Positions 47,692 to 57,300 of a stretch of 64,000 bases of DNA are shown here, one piece after another. The DNA comes from UBA2377 sp964429385. GTDB taxonomy: Bacteria; Verrucomicrobiota; Verrucomicrobiia; Opitutales; Opitutaceae. The translations under genes were made by a program, and so were the position numbers. How positions within the stretch are numbered: the first letter of the stretch is position 1; each line of letters begins with the position of its first letter. The stretch spans positions 30,327 to 94,326 of the forward strand of contig CAYSBR010000009.1 in assembly GCA_964429385.1 (NCBI GenBank), given 5' to 3'. The notes under the pieces were generated by a model that saw nothing but the letters and a program-made list of their open reading frames with translations, was not told the origin of the DNA and searched no databases.

Positions 47692-48102
47692 GGATGGTGG
47701 GGGTTCGGAAGTTAAACCACGGACGAATACGGATTCATACGAATGAACTGCCAACATGAGTCATGGTTTCTGCGCTGGAATTCTATCCGTGAGCATCGGC
47801 TTGATCCGGGGCCAAGGCTTCAGCTGGTCTGGGGAAAAGTGCGGGGGAAACATCAGCATGCGTAACAACCGGTTTTGCGGAATCAATCAGGGACCGGCTT
47901 GAATGTTCAGCAACGAAGCTCCTCACGATCACCGAGAGAACCCCAGCCTCACCAACGCAGCCCTGCGCCTTGTCCGAGACCTTCCTTCGTGTCTTCTCCT
48001 TTACACACCCACCACGAACGCCCCCCAACCAGACACCGCCGGGTTTGACGTGCATCAAGGCGGATCATGCATAGATTGGATAATCTCTTCCGCGATTCAC
48101 CC
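47692..48102. other. Intergenic region with a degenerate dispersed repeat
   Basis: No gene is supported over about 410 bp between the dioxygenase and the haemoglobin gene. At 47713-47745 there is AAACCACGGACGAATACGG followed by ATTCATACGAATG, akin to the repeat at 26549-26640. The rest has only short, non-coding-like frames. Both flanking genes start from this region and must have promoters in it. Confidence 0.5.
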
Positions 48103-48489
48103 ATGACTCTTCCACCCGCCCCCACTCTCTTCGACCGCATCGGCGGACGGGAACCGTTGATGCAGCTGCTCAAGCATTTTTACGCCGACGTGCGCCAGCA
48201 CCACGAAATCGCTCCGATTTTCGCCGCCCATATCACCGACTGGCCGGCGCACTTGGAAAAGATTGCCGATTTCTGGTCCGGCATGCTCGGCGGCCCGCGG
48301 CGTTACACCGGCGGCATGCCGTGGAAACACATTCCCCTCAAGCTGGAGGAGCGACACTTCCAGGCCTGGCTGGGACTCTGGGCGCGCAACTGCACCATCT
48401 ACCTCCCGCCCGAGGAGGCCAAGGAACTCATCGCCGTCGCCGAGACCATCGGCCTGCGCCTGCGCGCGATCATCGCCTCGCACGGGTAA
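48103..48489 (+). CDS. Group III truncated haemoglobin
   Basis: The start is ATG at 48103 (MTLPPAPTLFDRIGGREPLMQLLKHFYADVRQH), giving 128 residues. The short 2-on-2 globin fold is indicated by LFDRIGGREPLMQLLKHFYADV, IAPIFAAHITDWPAHLEKIADFWSGMLGGPRRYTGG and the proximal His in RHFQAWLGLW. A Trp lies in the G helix. Group III members bind oxygen, NO or sulfide. It is a single gene. Confidence 0.92.
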   Translation: MTLPPAPTLFDRIGGREPLMQLLKHFYADVRQHHEIAPIFAAHITDWPAHLEKIADFWSGMLGGPRRYTGGMPWKHIPLKLEERHFQAWLGLWARNCTIYLPPEEAKELIAVAETIGLRLRAIIASHG

Positions 48490-48546
48490 GAAGCGGAATT
48501 TTTGCCGCCAAGCTACCAAGGGCCGACCTGAAACAGACCCCATACG

Positions 48547-48567
48547 AAGAGGGATATTCCCCCTCTT
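48547..48567 (+). terminator. Weak hairpin after the haemoglobin gene
   Basis: AAGAGGG at 48547-48553 pairs with CCCTCTT at 48561-48567, followed by TCTC. It lies 57 bp after the stop codon and could be a weak terminator. Confidence 0.35.
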
Positions 48568-48767
48568 TCTCAGAGGACGCCAAAAAAGGGGTAAAAGGCT
48601 TGGTCGTGCATGGGCTGTCCCGCCACAACCGCCGACTCACGGGCGAAACGCTCGCCTCCCCCCGCTTGATTGTCGCTGTATTGGGGCTTTATGCACCCTG
48701 TGCGGCGACTTTCCTGCCACTCCTTCACTAAACCCAATTTCGCTGCGACCAGCGGCTCCGAATCGGG

Positions 48768-50048
48768 CTACCTTGGCAGCGGCAGATGTTCCAACCGCAG
48801 CGGAACTTTGACGAGAGACTTGGGCGTAATTAGCCAGCACACCATGATCGCATCTTCAGGCAAAGACGCCTGCAGACTGTAAACGGCGAAACGCTTTCCG
48901 GGTGATGCACCGGAGTGATAACGTCCGTTGTGATTGTAGTACAAAGACTCGCCCGCCGCCTGGAACTCGAAGCCCGCCAAACGGCCCTGCGGATCATCAA
49001 TACCCACAGCCAGATCGGAGGCTTCCATCACAAGCCCACGCATGAAGTCATCTGGCAGGTCCGGAGACCGCAGACCAAAAAACGCTCCTGTATCGTAGTC
49101 CGCCGGTCCACCAGGTTTCTGATCCTTCATGAAACGATCGCAGCTCGCCTTGTCGAAGACCACGACCGTCACCCCTGCCTCCCTCAACTCCGGAGACTCA
49201 AGTGGCACGCCAAGCTTATAAGCCAGCCCATCAATCCGGGCGGTCGCCTTGGGGTCGATCGCCGGGATGACCAGCTCAACGGTTCCCTCCACCAAACTGA
49301 TTTCCGTGGCTGCCGCAGCCGGCAGCGCCAGAGAATAGCTCATTGCGGGAAACGGCGTCCTAACCCAGTCCTCCGCAGAAATGCTGCCAACTGCGGGACG
49401 ATAAAATCCGAGCGAGCCCGCCTGCTGCAGTTCCGTCCCAACGTCATCCCGCGCAGAGACGACCAGCACCCGTCCAGCCTTCACATCACTCGCCCCGCCA
49501 CCGGTGAGCCCGATATGGCCTGACAGTAACCTTCCCTTCAAGTCGCGCACCAGCGGATGGATGCTCAGACCGATGGCCCGCTGCTCCGGCGACAGCGATT
49601 GGAAAACGATCGGAGCCACGCTGAACGACCTGACCGGGCCTCCACTCTCGCCCTCTGCCGGAGAAAACCGCCATTGCCGAACAGCATCGAGCGCCGCCTG
49701 CTCAAACCGGGCATCGGTGGACTCCAACACCCGGACGTCCTCAACCGCTCCCGCCTCATCAATCACCAGAGCAACCGAGACATTTGCCGTTTTTATCGAG
49801 ACCAACTCGGGTGGAAATACCGGCGAAACACTGGAAATCAATCGTGCCACTTTGCGCACAACCCCATTCCCCTCCAACTGGGCCACATAGGCCGGCCGGT
49901 CCGACCACAGCCAGGCGATTCGATGTTTCATTTCCGTTGCTGCGCCGGCGGCGTGAGTCTTCGCATCACCTTCGGCGGCCACCATCAAATGCGTGCCCAT
50001 GGCCGCCATAAAACCAAAGAGGGTAATCCAATAGGACATCGGCTTCAT
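48768..50048 (-). CDS. Protein with a TonB C-terminal domain placed near the N-terminus
   Basis: With ATG at 50048 (MKPMSYWITLFGFMAAMG) the protein has 426 residues and a signal peptide or N-terminal anchor. Residues ~65-140 match the TonB C-terminal domain: SPVFPPELVSIKTANVSVALVIDEAGAVEDVRVLESTDARFEQAALDAVRQWRFSPA. In typical TonB the domain ends the protein after a Pro-rich spacer; here there is no Pro spacer and about 280 further residues follow, of unknown fold (GHIGLTGGG..., LVEGTVELVIPAIDPKATARIDGL). There are no exbB/exbD genes nearby. It may be a periplasmic TonB-domain protein rather than an energy transducer. Confidence 0.78.
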   Translation of the reverse strand: MKPMSYWITLFGFMAAMGTHLMVAAEGDAKTHAAGAATEMKHRIAWLWSDRPAYVAQLEGNGVVRKVARLISSVSPVFPPELVSIKTANVSVALVIDEAGAVEDVRVLESTDARFEQAALDAVRQWRFSPAEGESGGPVRSFSVAPIVFQSLSPEQRAIGLSIHPLVRDLKGRLLSGHIGLTGGGASDVKAGRVLVVSARDDVGTELQQAGSLGFYRPAVGSISAEDWVRTPFPAMSYSLALPAAAATEISLVEGTVELVIPAIDPKATARIDGLAYKLGVPLESPELREAGVTVVVFDKASCDRFMKDQKPGGPADYDTGAFFGLRSPDLPDDFMRGLVMEASDLAVGIDDPQGRLAGFEFQAAGESLYYNHNGRYHSGASPGKRFAVYSLQASLPEDAIMVCWLITPKSLVKVPLRLEHLPLPR

Positions 50049-50297
50049 CTTCACAGGCTCGACAAAAGCAGAATCCGTGTCGACGCCTTCTGGGAGTAAA
50101 TGTTCCGCAACCAAACGCACAAGTTTCTGCCTCACAAAAGGTCAAGCACCGCTGATAAGCATTCAGGTTTTGGTAAATCTCCCCTTCCCCATAGGCACGA
50201 CTTTACTTGAGGTCGCCCGCAGGCACAGCACCTATCATTGTCACCGTCGCGTCCTTGGGGTGAGCAACAAAGTACCCATAGCAAACCGACACCGAAC

Positions 50298-51245
50298 TCA
50301 GGCGGTCAGGCCGGTGCGTTCGTCGAGGCCCAGATGGATATTCATCGACTGGATGGCGGCGCCGGAAGCGCCTTTTCCAAGATTATCGAGTCGCACCATC
50401 ACAACAGCTTGCTCCGTGCGGCCGAAGACAGCCACATCAGCGCGATTCGTGCCATTGCACGCCTGCAAGTCGAAGTGCCCTTCATCAAGCACCCGTTCGT
50501 CGCCCAACGGCAGCACGCGCACGAATTGTTCTCCGGCATAAGCCTTCGCCAGCACAGCATGAAGGTCGGCCGGCGTTGGACGGCCAACCAAGCGGGCCAG
50601 CGGCAGCGGCACCGTCACGGCAAGCCCCCGATAGAAATTGGCGATTACCGGATTAAAAATCGGATCCACTTCCAATCCGGAATGTACCCGCATTTCCGGC
50701 AGATGCTTGTGCGTCAAGCCCAGCGCGTAGGGCCGCGGGCTCCGCAGCGCGGCGGCGGGATTTGTTTCGTAGGCCGCGATCATCGCCTTGCCACCGCCGC
50801 TGTAGCCCGTGAGTGAAAAGGCCGACAGAGGAAAGTCACGCGGGAGCAGGCCGTTTTCCACCAACGGTCGCACAGCGAGGGAAAATGCGGTCGAATGGCA
50901 CCCGGGGTTGGAAATGCGTTTGGAGCTGCGAATCCGCTCCCGATACCCGGGACCAAGCTCTGGCAACCCGTAAGCCCAATCAGGATTGATGCGATGGGCC
51001 GTGCTGGCATCGATCACGCAGGTGCGTGGATTGGTGATAAGCGCGGCCGCATCCCTGGCCGCCGCATCCGGCAGACAAAGGAAAACGACATCAGCCGCAT
51101 TCAGACACTCGGCCCGGGCGGCCGTGTCTTTCCGTTTCTCAGGATCAATAGTGATGAGCTCCACATCGGCGCGAAGCGCGAGCCGATCGAGAATTTCCAA
51201 CCCAGTCGTCCCGGCCGACCCATCAACAAAGACCTTGGTTTTCAT
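50298..51245 (-). CDS. argC: N-acetyl-gamma-glutamyl-phosphate reductase (short type)
   Basis: ArgC reduces N-acetyl-glutamyl-phosphate to the semialdehyde in arginine synthesis. The 315-residue chain is the short (type 2) form. The NADP site is KVFVDGSAGTTGLEIL (about 4-19), and the catalytic Cys is in KRISNPGCHSTAFSLAVRPL (about 108-127). SLTGYSGGGKAMI (about 143-155) and the His-containing LTHKHLPEMRVHSGLEV are also present. No other arg genes are adjacent. The start is ATG at 51245. Confidence 0.96.
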   Translation of the reverse strand: MKTKVFVDGSAGTTGLEILDRLALRADVELITIDPEKRKDTAARAECLNAADVVFLCLPDAAARDAAALITNPRTCVIDASTAHRINPDWAYGLPELGPGYRERIRSSKRISNPGCHSTAFSLAVRPLVENGLLPRDFPLSAFSLTGYSGGGKAMIAAYETNPAAALRSPRPYALGLTHKHLPEMRVHSGLEVDPIFNPVIANFYRGLAVTVPLPLARLVGRPTPADLHAVLAKAYAGEQFVRVLPLGDERVLDEGHFDLQACNGTNRADVAVFGRTEQAVVMVRLDNLGKGASGAAIQSMNIHLGLDERTGLTA

Positions 51246-51291
51246 TTCAAAACCATTGTCGCTGCTCTTATCAAAGCTGCAACACGAGAAT

Positions 51292-51322
51292 GGGGTCGAG
51301 CTGTTAATTGTTAATTAAAGGC
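51292..51322. repeat. Left terminal repeat of the RayT element
   Basis: GGGGTC is followed by two divergent bases, GC, one base, then GTTAATTGTTAATTAAAG and GC. It contains the stop codon of the transposase. The flanking DNA beyond it is the argC 5' region. Confidence 0.75.
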
Positions 51323-52237
51323 CTGCACATGCAGTCTCACCCGCAGGCTGCCAGCGCTGGGGTAACCCAATTTTTGCGCGATCCAAGCATAAGGCACCCC
51401 CACCTGACGCAATTGCGCGGCCAGCTCGAGTCGCCAAGGTTCGCCGCCTTGGCGGGGTTTCAACGCCCCGAGATCGTCCGGTGTTTTGCAATGCTTTGTC
51501 AGTCCAGCGGTCAACTCTGCCCGCCATCGGTCCTCGCGTAAGCCTCGCGCCTCTTCCCGGCTCATGCCGGCAAGATCCTGTTGCGAAAACTGCTTCGCCA
51601 GCGCCGACCGCCATCCGGCGGTGCCAATGGCCCAGCCCTTGGTCATTTCGCCGAAGCCCTGCAGCTTTTGCTCCGCTTCATCCGCCGCCAGATCGCACAG
51701 ACGAACCGCCTCACCAGCCCAACCTGACTCATCATCCACCAGCCCCCGGAATACCATCACCAGCTCACCCGTCAGTCCAAGCCACCGCTCGCCCCGGAGA
51801 AACTTCCGCAGGCTGCTCCAGCGAAACCCCGCCAGTTGTTCCGTCGGCACCAGCCCGGCGCGCACCGGATTGAGATGGATGTAGTCCACCACCCGCGCCA
51901 GCGCCGCCACATCCTCGATCGGCAACGCTTGGTAACGTCCCTGAAACAGATGCCCGCGCTCCGCCCGAAACCGGTTGAACCGCGTCGCAAACGTGCTCTG
52001 CAGCCAGTGCATGCCATCCACCAGATTCGGTTCCGGCGTCTCCAACGCCAAGTGATAGTGATTCGTCATCAGCACGTAGGCATGCACCTTCCAGCCAAAC
52101 CGCTCCACCGTCTCCCGCAGCGTAGTCTCAAACGCCTGCGCCGCGCCCACCGAGCCAAACACCGGCTGGCGGTAATTCCCGCGGTTGATCACGTGATACA
52201 ATCCGCCCGCCTCCTCCAGTCTCAGCTTCCTTGCCAT
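51311..52237 (-). CDS. REP-associated tyrosine transposase (Y1/IS200-like, RayT)
   Basis: The start is ATG at 52237 (MARKLRLEEAGGLYHVINRGN), giving 308 residues; an upstream start at 52270 is possible. The HUH nuclease motif is VLMTNHYHLALETP (about 56-69), and the catalytic Tyr is in VVDYIHLNPVRAGL (about 114-127), as in Y1 transposases. LFQGRYQALPIED lies between, also typical. The C-terminal ~150 residues hold a helix-turn-helix-like end (VPYAWIAQKLGYPSAGSLRVRL). The gene is closely bordered by inverted repeats, the substrates of such enzymes. Confidence 0.92.
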   Translation of the reverse strand: MARKLRLEEAGGLYHVINRGNYRQPVFGSVGAAQAFETTLRETVERFGWKVHAYVLMTNHYHLALETPEPNLVDGMHWLQSTFATRFNRFRAERGHLFQGRYQALPIEDVAALARVVDYIHLNPVRAGLVPTEQLAGFRWSSLRKFLRGERWLGLTGELVMVFRGLVDDESGWAGEAVRLCDLAADEAEQKLQGFGEMTKGWAIGTAGWRSALAKQFSQQDLAGMSREEARGLREDRWRAELTAGLTKHCKTPDDLGALKPRQGGEPWRLELAAQLRQVGVPYAWIAQKLGYPSAGSLRVRLHVQAFN

Positions 52238-52274
52238 GACCCTCGTGCTTACCGTCCTGTCATCGCTCAATCCA

Positions 52275-52305
52275 GCTTTTAATTAATAATTAACGGCATG
52301 ACCCC
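52275..52305. repeat. Right terminal repeat of the RayT element
   Basis: It is the reverse complement of the left end with five mismatches. The interior has a 15-base TTAATTA-A-TAATTAA palindrome. It lies 31 bp from the end of the PIN-like gene. Confidence 0.75.
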
Positions 52306-52336
52306 GTCGAATTGCCGCTTACTTTATCTCTCCGGC

Positions 52337-54298
52337 TCATACTATGATTCGGACAGAGGAGTTCCCTTTAAGAGCACCGTATACCTTTTGGGTCACATAC
52401 TTGTCCACAGATTCCCTCAAGTCTTTCAGCGATACACCATACATAGAGCTCAATATCGTAAAAAGCAATATAAGTATACTTACCCCAACAGCAGGAGCCC
52501 TCAAATACCAATTCCATTGATGCAAAGATTCTGCAAAATATGCAGCGATAATAGATCCTAATACTACCAAGGGCCAACCCAAAATCCAAACAAGCTTGCC
52601 CGCGCATCTTCCCACGCGGCTTGCGATCCAATAATATCGCCCTTCAAGAGCATTTTTTTCAATCTCCACACTCTTTAATTGCTCAGTTACCGCCTTAGAT
52701 TTTTGGCGCTCTAGCAACAAAGCCTCATCTTTCTCCGAGGCAATTTCCGACACCAATCTATCCCGTATTTGAAGAATAGATAATCCATTCAACTCTTCAT
52801 CTTCACCCAAAGTCATACCCATAAGCTCCTCCTCCGCCTTTAATGTGAATCGAAGCAATTGATGATCACGTTCAGAAATTGCAGATTCACCACGCAGCTT
52901 CTCTAATTCATCAAGATATTTTATCCACAATTTAGAACTAGGTTGAAGAGCAGCATAGCAATAAGCGATAACTTCTCGTTGAGGAAGCTCAGGCGCTCCG
53001 ACCGGAGCCTTTAACCACGCTAGATTGCTTAGACTAAAATCTGTTATTACCGTGGTAACTTCCTTCGAAGCTTCGTGCTTCATCCCGTAATCATAGGCGG
53101 CCTTAGAAAAGGCCGAATTTGTTGTGACGAAAACCGCAATCGCATCCTCTAAACGGCGAGGGCGAACATTCATTCGTAACACATAAATACTCCGAACACT
53201 ATTAATATCATGCCGAATGGCGCTCTCTCGTATACCTGGCGCCTCATCCCGATACAGATGCTCAAATGCAGATTCATCAATTTGCAACTTTACATGCTGG
53301 TAACCTGGCGTCGAAACGATCTCCAATCCATTGCTTTTTATCAGCTCAGGAAGTTTATTCTTAAAGAGAATTATATCACTCGCATTCTTTCCTGAACGAC
53401 GCATTTCTCGAAGTATCTGGCTGTGAGATCGAGAATCGTTAATATGTTTCTCGCAGAAATTTAGAATCGCAGAAATCTCATCTATGGTATGGTTGAAAAC
53501 CAGCAGCTTTCCTCGTAAATTTCTAAGCAACCCAACGAGCTCAATTGCCAACTTCCTGTGAGCCGATCCATCCAACCCGAGCAGCCGAAACAAAAAAGGG
53601 GTATCGAAATAGAAGCCAACATCATCGAATTTCTTGGAAATACTCTCTAAGTCTGGGCACAAAAGAGCATTGGAGAGCATATGGCCTTTCACTAAATTAA
53701 CCACGCGCTCAAATAAGCCATTTACGTCTACATAACTCTTTTTTACAAAGAGTGAAACCAACACTACATCACTTTCTATTTTACCGTTTGGTATTTCTGG
53801 AAGTGGAGTCCCTCGAACATACGCACTCAGACATTCAATGGAAAATTGCTTTAAGTATTCAATGATTGCAGCATAAGCTTGATCATCACTGATTTCTCGT
53901 CCGGAGCTTTTAGCGAATTCCACAAGGGCCGACACAACTATCGCTGCATCCCGCTTTGCGTCCGCCTGCCGAGCATCCATCTCAGAGTCCGGCATTTCCT
54001 TGGATACCACATATTGGTTTGCCTCACGGACCAGAAACTTTCGCTTAACCATTCTTTTCAGACATAACTCTATCGTCCCTTTTGGAAGGTTAAGGCCAAA
54101 TTTTGATAGTATTTCTTTCCTAACTAGATCAACGACCACGCCTTTCCCTCTCAAAGGTGAAATCACATAGGTTACAAATGGAACTAAGTAATCTATATAA
54201 TCCCGATTATCGAGATCGTAATTAACCTTAAGCATCGCAACCGACACCAAGGAAGCTCTCATCATCGAACTGTCTTTCAGAGGGGTCATTTGAGGCAT
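52337..54298 (-). CDS. PIN-like nuclease-domain protein with coiled coil and two C-terminal membrane helices; candidate defence or toxin protein
   Basis: The protein has 653 residues and no family was recognised. A winged-helix-like part lies at about 50-98 (ILSKFGLNLPKGTIELCLKR). The central domain looks like a PIN-type nuclease: Asp232 in FYFDTPFLFRLLG, Glu274 in FNHTIDEISAIL, Asp364 in IRHDINSVRS, and Asn394 in VFVTTNSAFSKAAYDYG follow the PIN acid order. A coiled coil spans ~510-555, then membrane helices ~567-588 and ~601-620. The gene is clearly AT-richer than its neighbours: a counted 60-base line at 53401 has 24 G+C (40%). It starts 22 bp after the nrdA terminator and lies next to a RayT element. 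I infer acquisition by transfer and a possible membrane-acting or RNA-cleaving defence role. Confidence 0.78.
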   Translation of the reverse strand: MPQMTPLKDSSMMRASLVSVAMLKVNYDLDNRDYIDYLVPFVTYVISPLRGKGVVVDLVRKEILSKFGLNLPKGTIELCLKRMVKRKFLVREANQYVVSKEMPDSEMDARQADAKRDAAIVVSALVEFAKSSGREISDDQAYAAIIEYLKQFSIECLSAYVRGTPLPEIPNGKIESDVVLVSLFVKKSYVDVNGLFERVVNLVKGHMLSNALLCPDLESISKKFDDVGFYFDTPFLFRLLGLDGSAHRKLAIELVGLLRNLRGKLLVFNHTIDEISAILNFCEKHINDSRSHSQILREMRRSGKNASDIILFKNKLPELIKSNGLEIVSTPGYQHVKLQIDESAFEHLYRDEAPGIRESAIRHDINSVRSIYVLRMNVRPRRLEDAIAVFVTTNSAFSKAAYDYGMKHEASKEVTTVITDFSLSNLAWLKAPVGAPELPQREVIAYCYAALQPSSKLWIKYLDELEKLRGESAISERDHQLLRFTLKAEEELMGMTLGEDEELNGLSILQIRDRLVSEIASEKDEALLLERQKSKAVTEQLKSVEIEKNALEGRYYWIASRVGRCAGKLVWILGWPLVVLGSIIAAYFAESLHQWNWYLRAPAVGVSILILLFTILSSMYGVSLKDLRESVDKYVTQKVYGALKGNSSVRIIV

Positions 54299-54320
54299 GA
54301 GGTTATCGGAAGCATACTAT

Positions 54321-54350
54321 AAAAAGGCCCCGGCTTTTGGCCGGGGCTAA
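54321..54350 (-). terminator. Intrinsic terminator of nrdA
   Basis: GCCCCGGC at 54327-54334 pairs with 54340-54347, loop TTTTG. On the minus strand it is followed by TTTTTATAG. It ends the nrd transcript just 22 bp before the start of the PIN-like gene, which therefore needs its own promoter. Confidence 0.85.
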
Positions 54351-54361
54351 AATTCTAATTT

Positions 54362-57300
54362 TTACTGACAGGCTTCACACTCCTCACCTCTCCTCATGGC
54401 TTCGATGCTGCAGGCTTTCTTTTCCTCGGTGGTGTATTGGCGCTTGGCACCAGCGGCAGGCGTTAAGTTTTCAGCTTTGGGCTTATCGCTTTCCGCTTCG
54501 GCGGTGGCCACGGCGCCTCGCACTTCCTTCTTCACGGCGACGGTGGCCTTCTCGATGTTGGAGGCGCCGAGGCTGCGGAGGTAGTAGGTGGTCTTGAGGC
54601 CGGTGTGCCACGCGTGGCGATACATGTGGCTGAGGGTCTTGAGGTCCGGGGTCTTGATCCAGAGGTTCACGGACTGGGCCTGGTCGATCCACTTCTGGCG
54701 GCGCGCGGCGGCGTCGATGATCCACTTGTGGTCGATGTCGAAGGCGGTCAGGTATTTGGCCTTGAGGTCGTCAGGGACGGTGGGGATGTCCTTCAGCTCG
54801 CCGTCGAAATACTTGAGGTGGTCGATCATCTCCTGGTTCCACAGGCCGCGGGCCTTGAGGTCCTTCACGAGGAAGGGGTTGAGCACGATGAACTCGCCGG
54901 AGAGGTTGCTCTTCACGAAGAGGTTCTTGTAGGTGGGCTCGATGCAGGGCGAGGTGGCCGTGATGTTGGAGATGGTGGCCGTGGGCGCGATGGCGAGGAC
55001 GTTGCTGTTGCGCATGCCCTGCTGGGCGATCTTGGCCCGGACAGGCGCCCAATCCATGCGACCGCCGCGGGGCACCTCGACTTCGACGCCGCGCTCTTTT
55101 TCGAGGAGGTCAACGGTGTCCTGCGGCAGGAGGCCGCGATCCCACTTGGAGCCTTTGTAGGTCGAGTAGGTGCCGCGCTCGGCCGCGAGATCGGACGAGG
55201 CCTCGTAGGCGTAGTAGGCAATGGCCTCCATGGCCTCGTCGTTGAACTCGACGGCCTCCGGCGAAGCGAAGGCGATCCCCTTGAGGTAGAGCGCGTGGGC
55301 GAGGCCCATGACGCCCATGCCGATGGGGCGGTGCCGACGGTTGGAGGTCTCGGCGGCCTTCGTCGGGTAGAAATTGATGTCGATGACGTTGTCGAGCGCG
55401 CGCACGGCGGTGCGAATGGTCTCGCGCAGCTTCGCGTGGTCGAGGGAGCCGTCGGGCAGGAGGTGCGACTCAAGGATGACGGAGCCGAGGTTGCAGACGG
55501 CAGTCTCGTCGTTCGAGGTGTTGAGGGTGATCTCCGTGCAGAGGTTGGACGAGTGGATGACGCCGACGTGGTCCTGGGGGGAGCGGATGTTGCAGGCATC
55601 CTTGAAGGTGATCCACGGGTGGCCGGTCTCGAAGAGCATCGAGAGCATCTTTTTCCAGAGTTCGAGGGCCTCGACCTTCTGGCCGTGAATCTTCCCCTCC
55701 TCTGCCAGTTGCTCATACTCAAGGTAGCGCTTCTCGAAAGCGGTGCCGTAGAGCTCATGGAGGTCTTTGACCTGATTGGAGCGGAAGAGGGTCCAAGACT
55801 GGCGGGCCTCCATGCGCTTCATGAACAAGTCGGGAATCCAGTTCGCCGTGTTCATGTCGTGCGTGCGGCGGCGGTCGTCGCCGGTGTTCTTGCGCAGCTC
55901 CAGGAACTCGAAGATGTCATTGTGCCACGATTCGAGGTAGGCGCAGCCGGAGCCCTTGCGCTTGCCGCCCTGGTTGACGGCGACGAGCTGGTCGTTGTGG
56001 AGCTTGAGGAAGGGAATGACACCCTGCGACTCGCCGTTGGTGCCACCGATGTAGGCGCCGGTGCCGCGAACCGCGGTCCACGAGCCGCCGAGGCCGCCGG
56101 CCCACTTGGAGAGGAAGGCATTTTCGGCGATGCCGCGCAGCATGATGCCCTCGATGGAATCATCCACGTAGTAGAGGTAGCAGGAGCTGAGCTGCGAATG
56201 GAGGGTGCCGGCGTTGAAGAGCGTGGGCGTGCTGCTGCAGAAGCGGCGGGTCTTGTAGAGGTCGTAGAGCGCGGCGGCCTTGTTCTCGCGACCGGCGGGT
56301 TCGTCGAGGAAGAGACCCATGGAAACGCGCATCCAGAAGAACTGCGGGGTCTCGATGCGGCGGGAGGGCGTGGTTGTCTTGTCCACGATCAGGTAGCGAT
56401 CGTAGAGCGTCTGGATGCCGAGGAAGTCGAACTCGAGGTCGGAGGACGGATCGAGGGCGGCGGCCAGCGCCGACAGGTCGTAATCGAGAAGCCGGGGGTT
56501 GAGGCGCTTGATGGCGACGCCGTGCTCAAGGTATTTCTTGAACGCGCGCTGGTGGGCGGCCTTGAGCGCGCCGATGCCGTCGCGCATGATATCCCAGCCG
56601 AGAACTTCCTCGTAGATGTAGGTGAGCTGGATGCGGCCGGCGAACTTGGCGAAATCGGCGTCCTTCTCGATGAGGGTCTTGGAATTGAGGACGATGGTGG
56701 CGTCGAGGTCCTTCTGTGTGATCTGATCGTAGATGGCGCGGCGCAGCTCTTGCTCGATCTCCTCGGCGGAGAGGCAGAGGTCGAGGCCGATGGTCGCAAA
56801 CTCGATGCGCTTGCGGAGGTCGGCACCGTCCCAGAAGACGTTGGCGCCATCGGCCTTCTTGACCATGATCATGGTCTCCTGCGCCGGTGCACCGGCTGCG
56901 GATACCGCCTCTTCATCCGCCACCTCACCGCCGGTATCGCGGACAGAGGAGCGCTCGGCGCGAAAGAGAATATAGGCCTCGGCGACCTTGTAGTGGCCGG
57001 CCTTCATGAGTTCTTCCTGCACCATGTCCTGAATTTCCTCGATATGGACGAAGGCCTGCTTCGAGGCGTGGACGCGCGCGGAAACATTCTGCGTGATGCC
57101 CACGGCGGGCGCGGAATCGCGCTGGAGAGAGAGGAAGGTCTTGCGGACGGCAATCTCGACCTTCTGGTCGCTCCACGGCACGACCTGGTTATTGCGGCGG
57201 ATGACACGGAGGCTGGACACGGCGGCAGTCTCGCGATCGATGGAGATCTTGCGGGCGCGGTTCAGGAGCAGGCTCTTGGCAACAAAGTAATCGTTGTTGT

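Larger units (their letters stand above)
51292..52305. mobile_element. RayT-carrying element with 31-bp imperfect terminal inverted repeats
   Basis: The left end (51292-51322) and the right end (52275-52305) match in 26 of 31 positions when one is reversed. Both share GGGGTC at the outer edge and GTTAATT(G/A)TTAATTAAA inside. The only gene between them is a Y1-type transposase. Each end also carries its own short palindrome (TTAATTA around a centre base at the right end), as REP-like RAYT ends do. The transposase stop codon is inside the left repeat. Confidence 0.8.
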
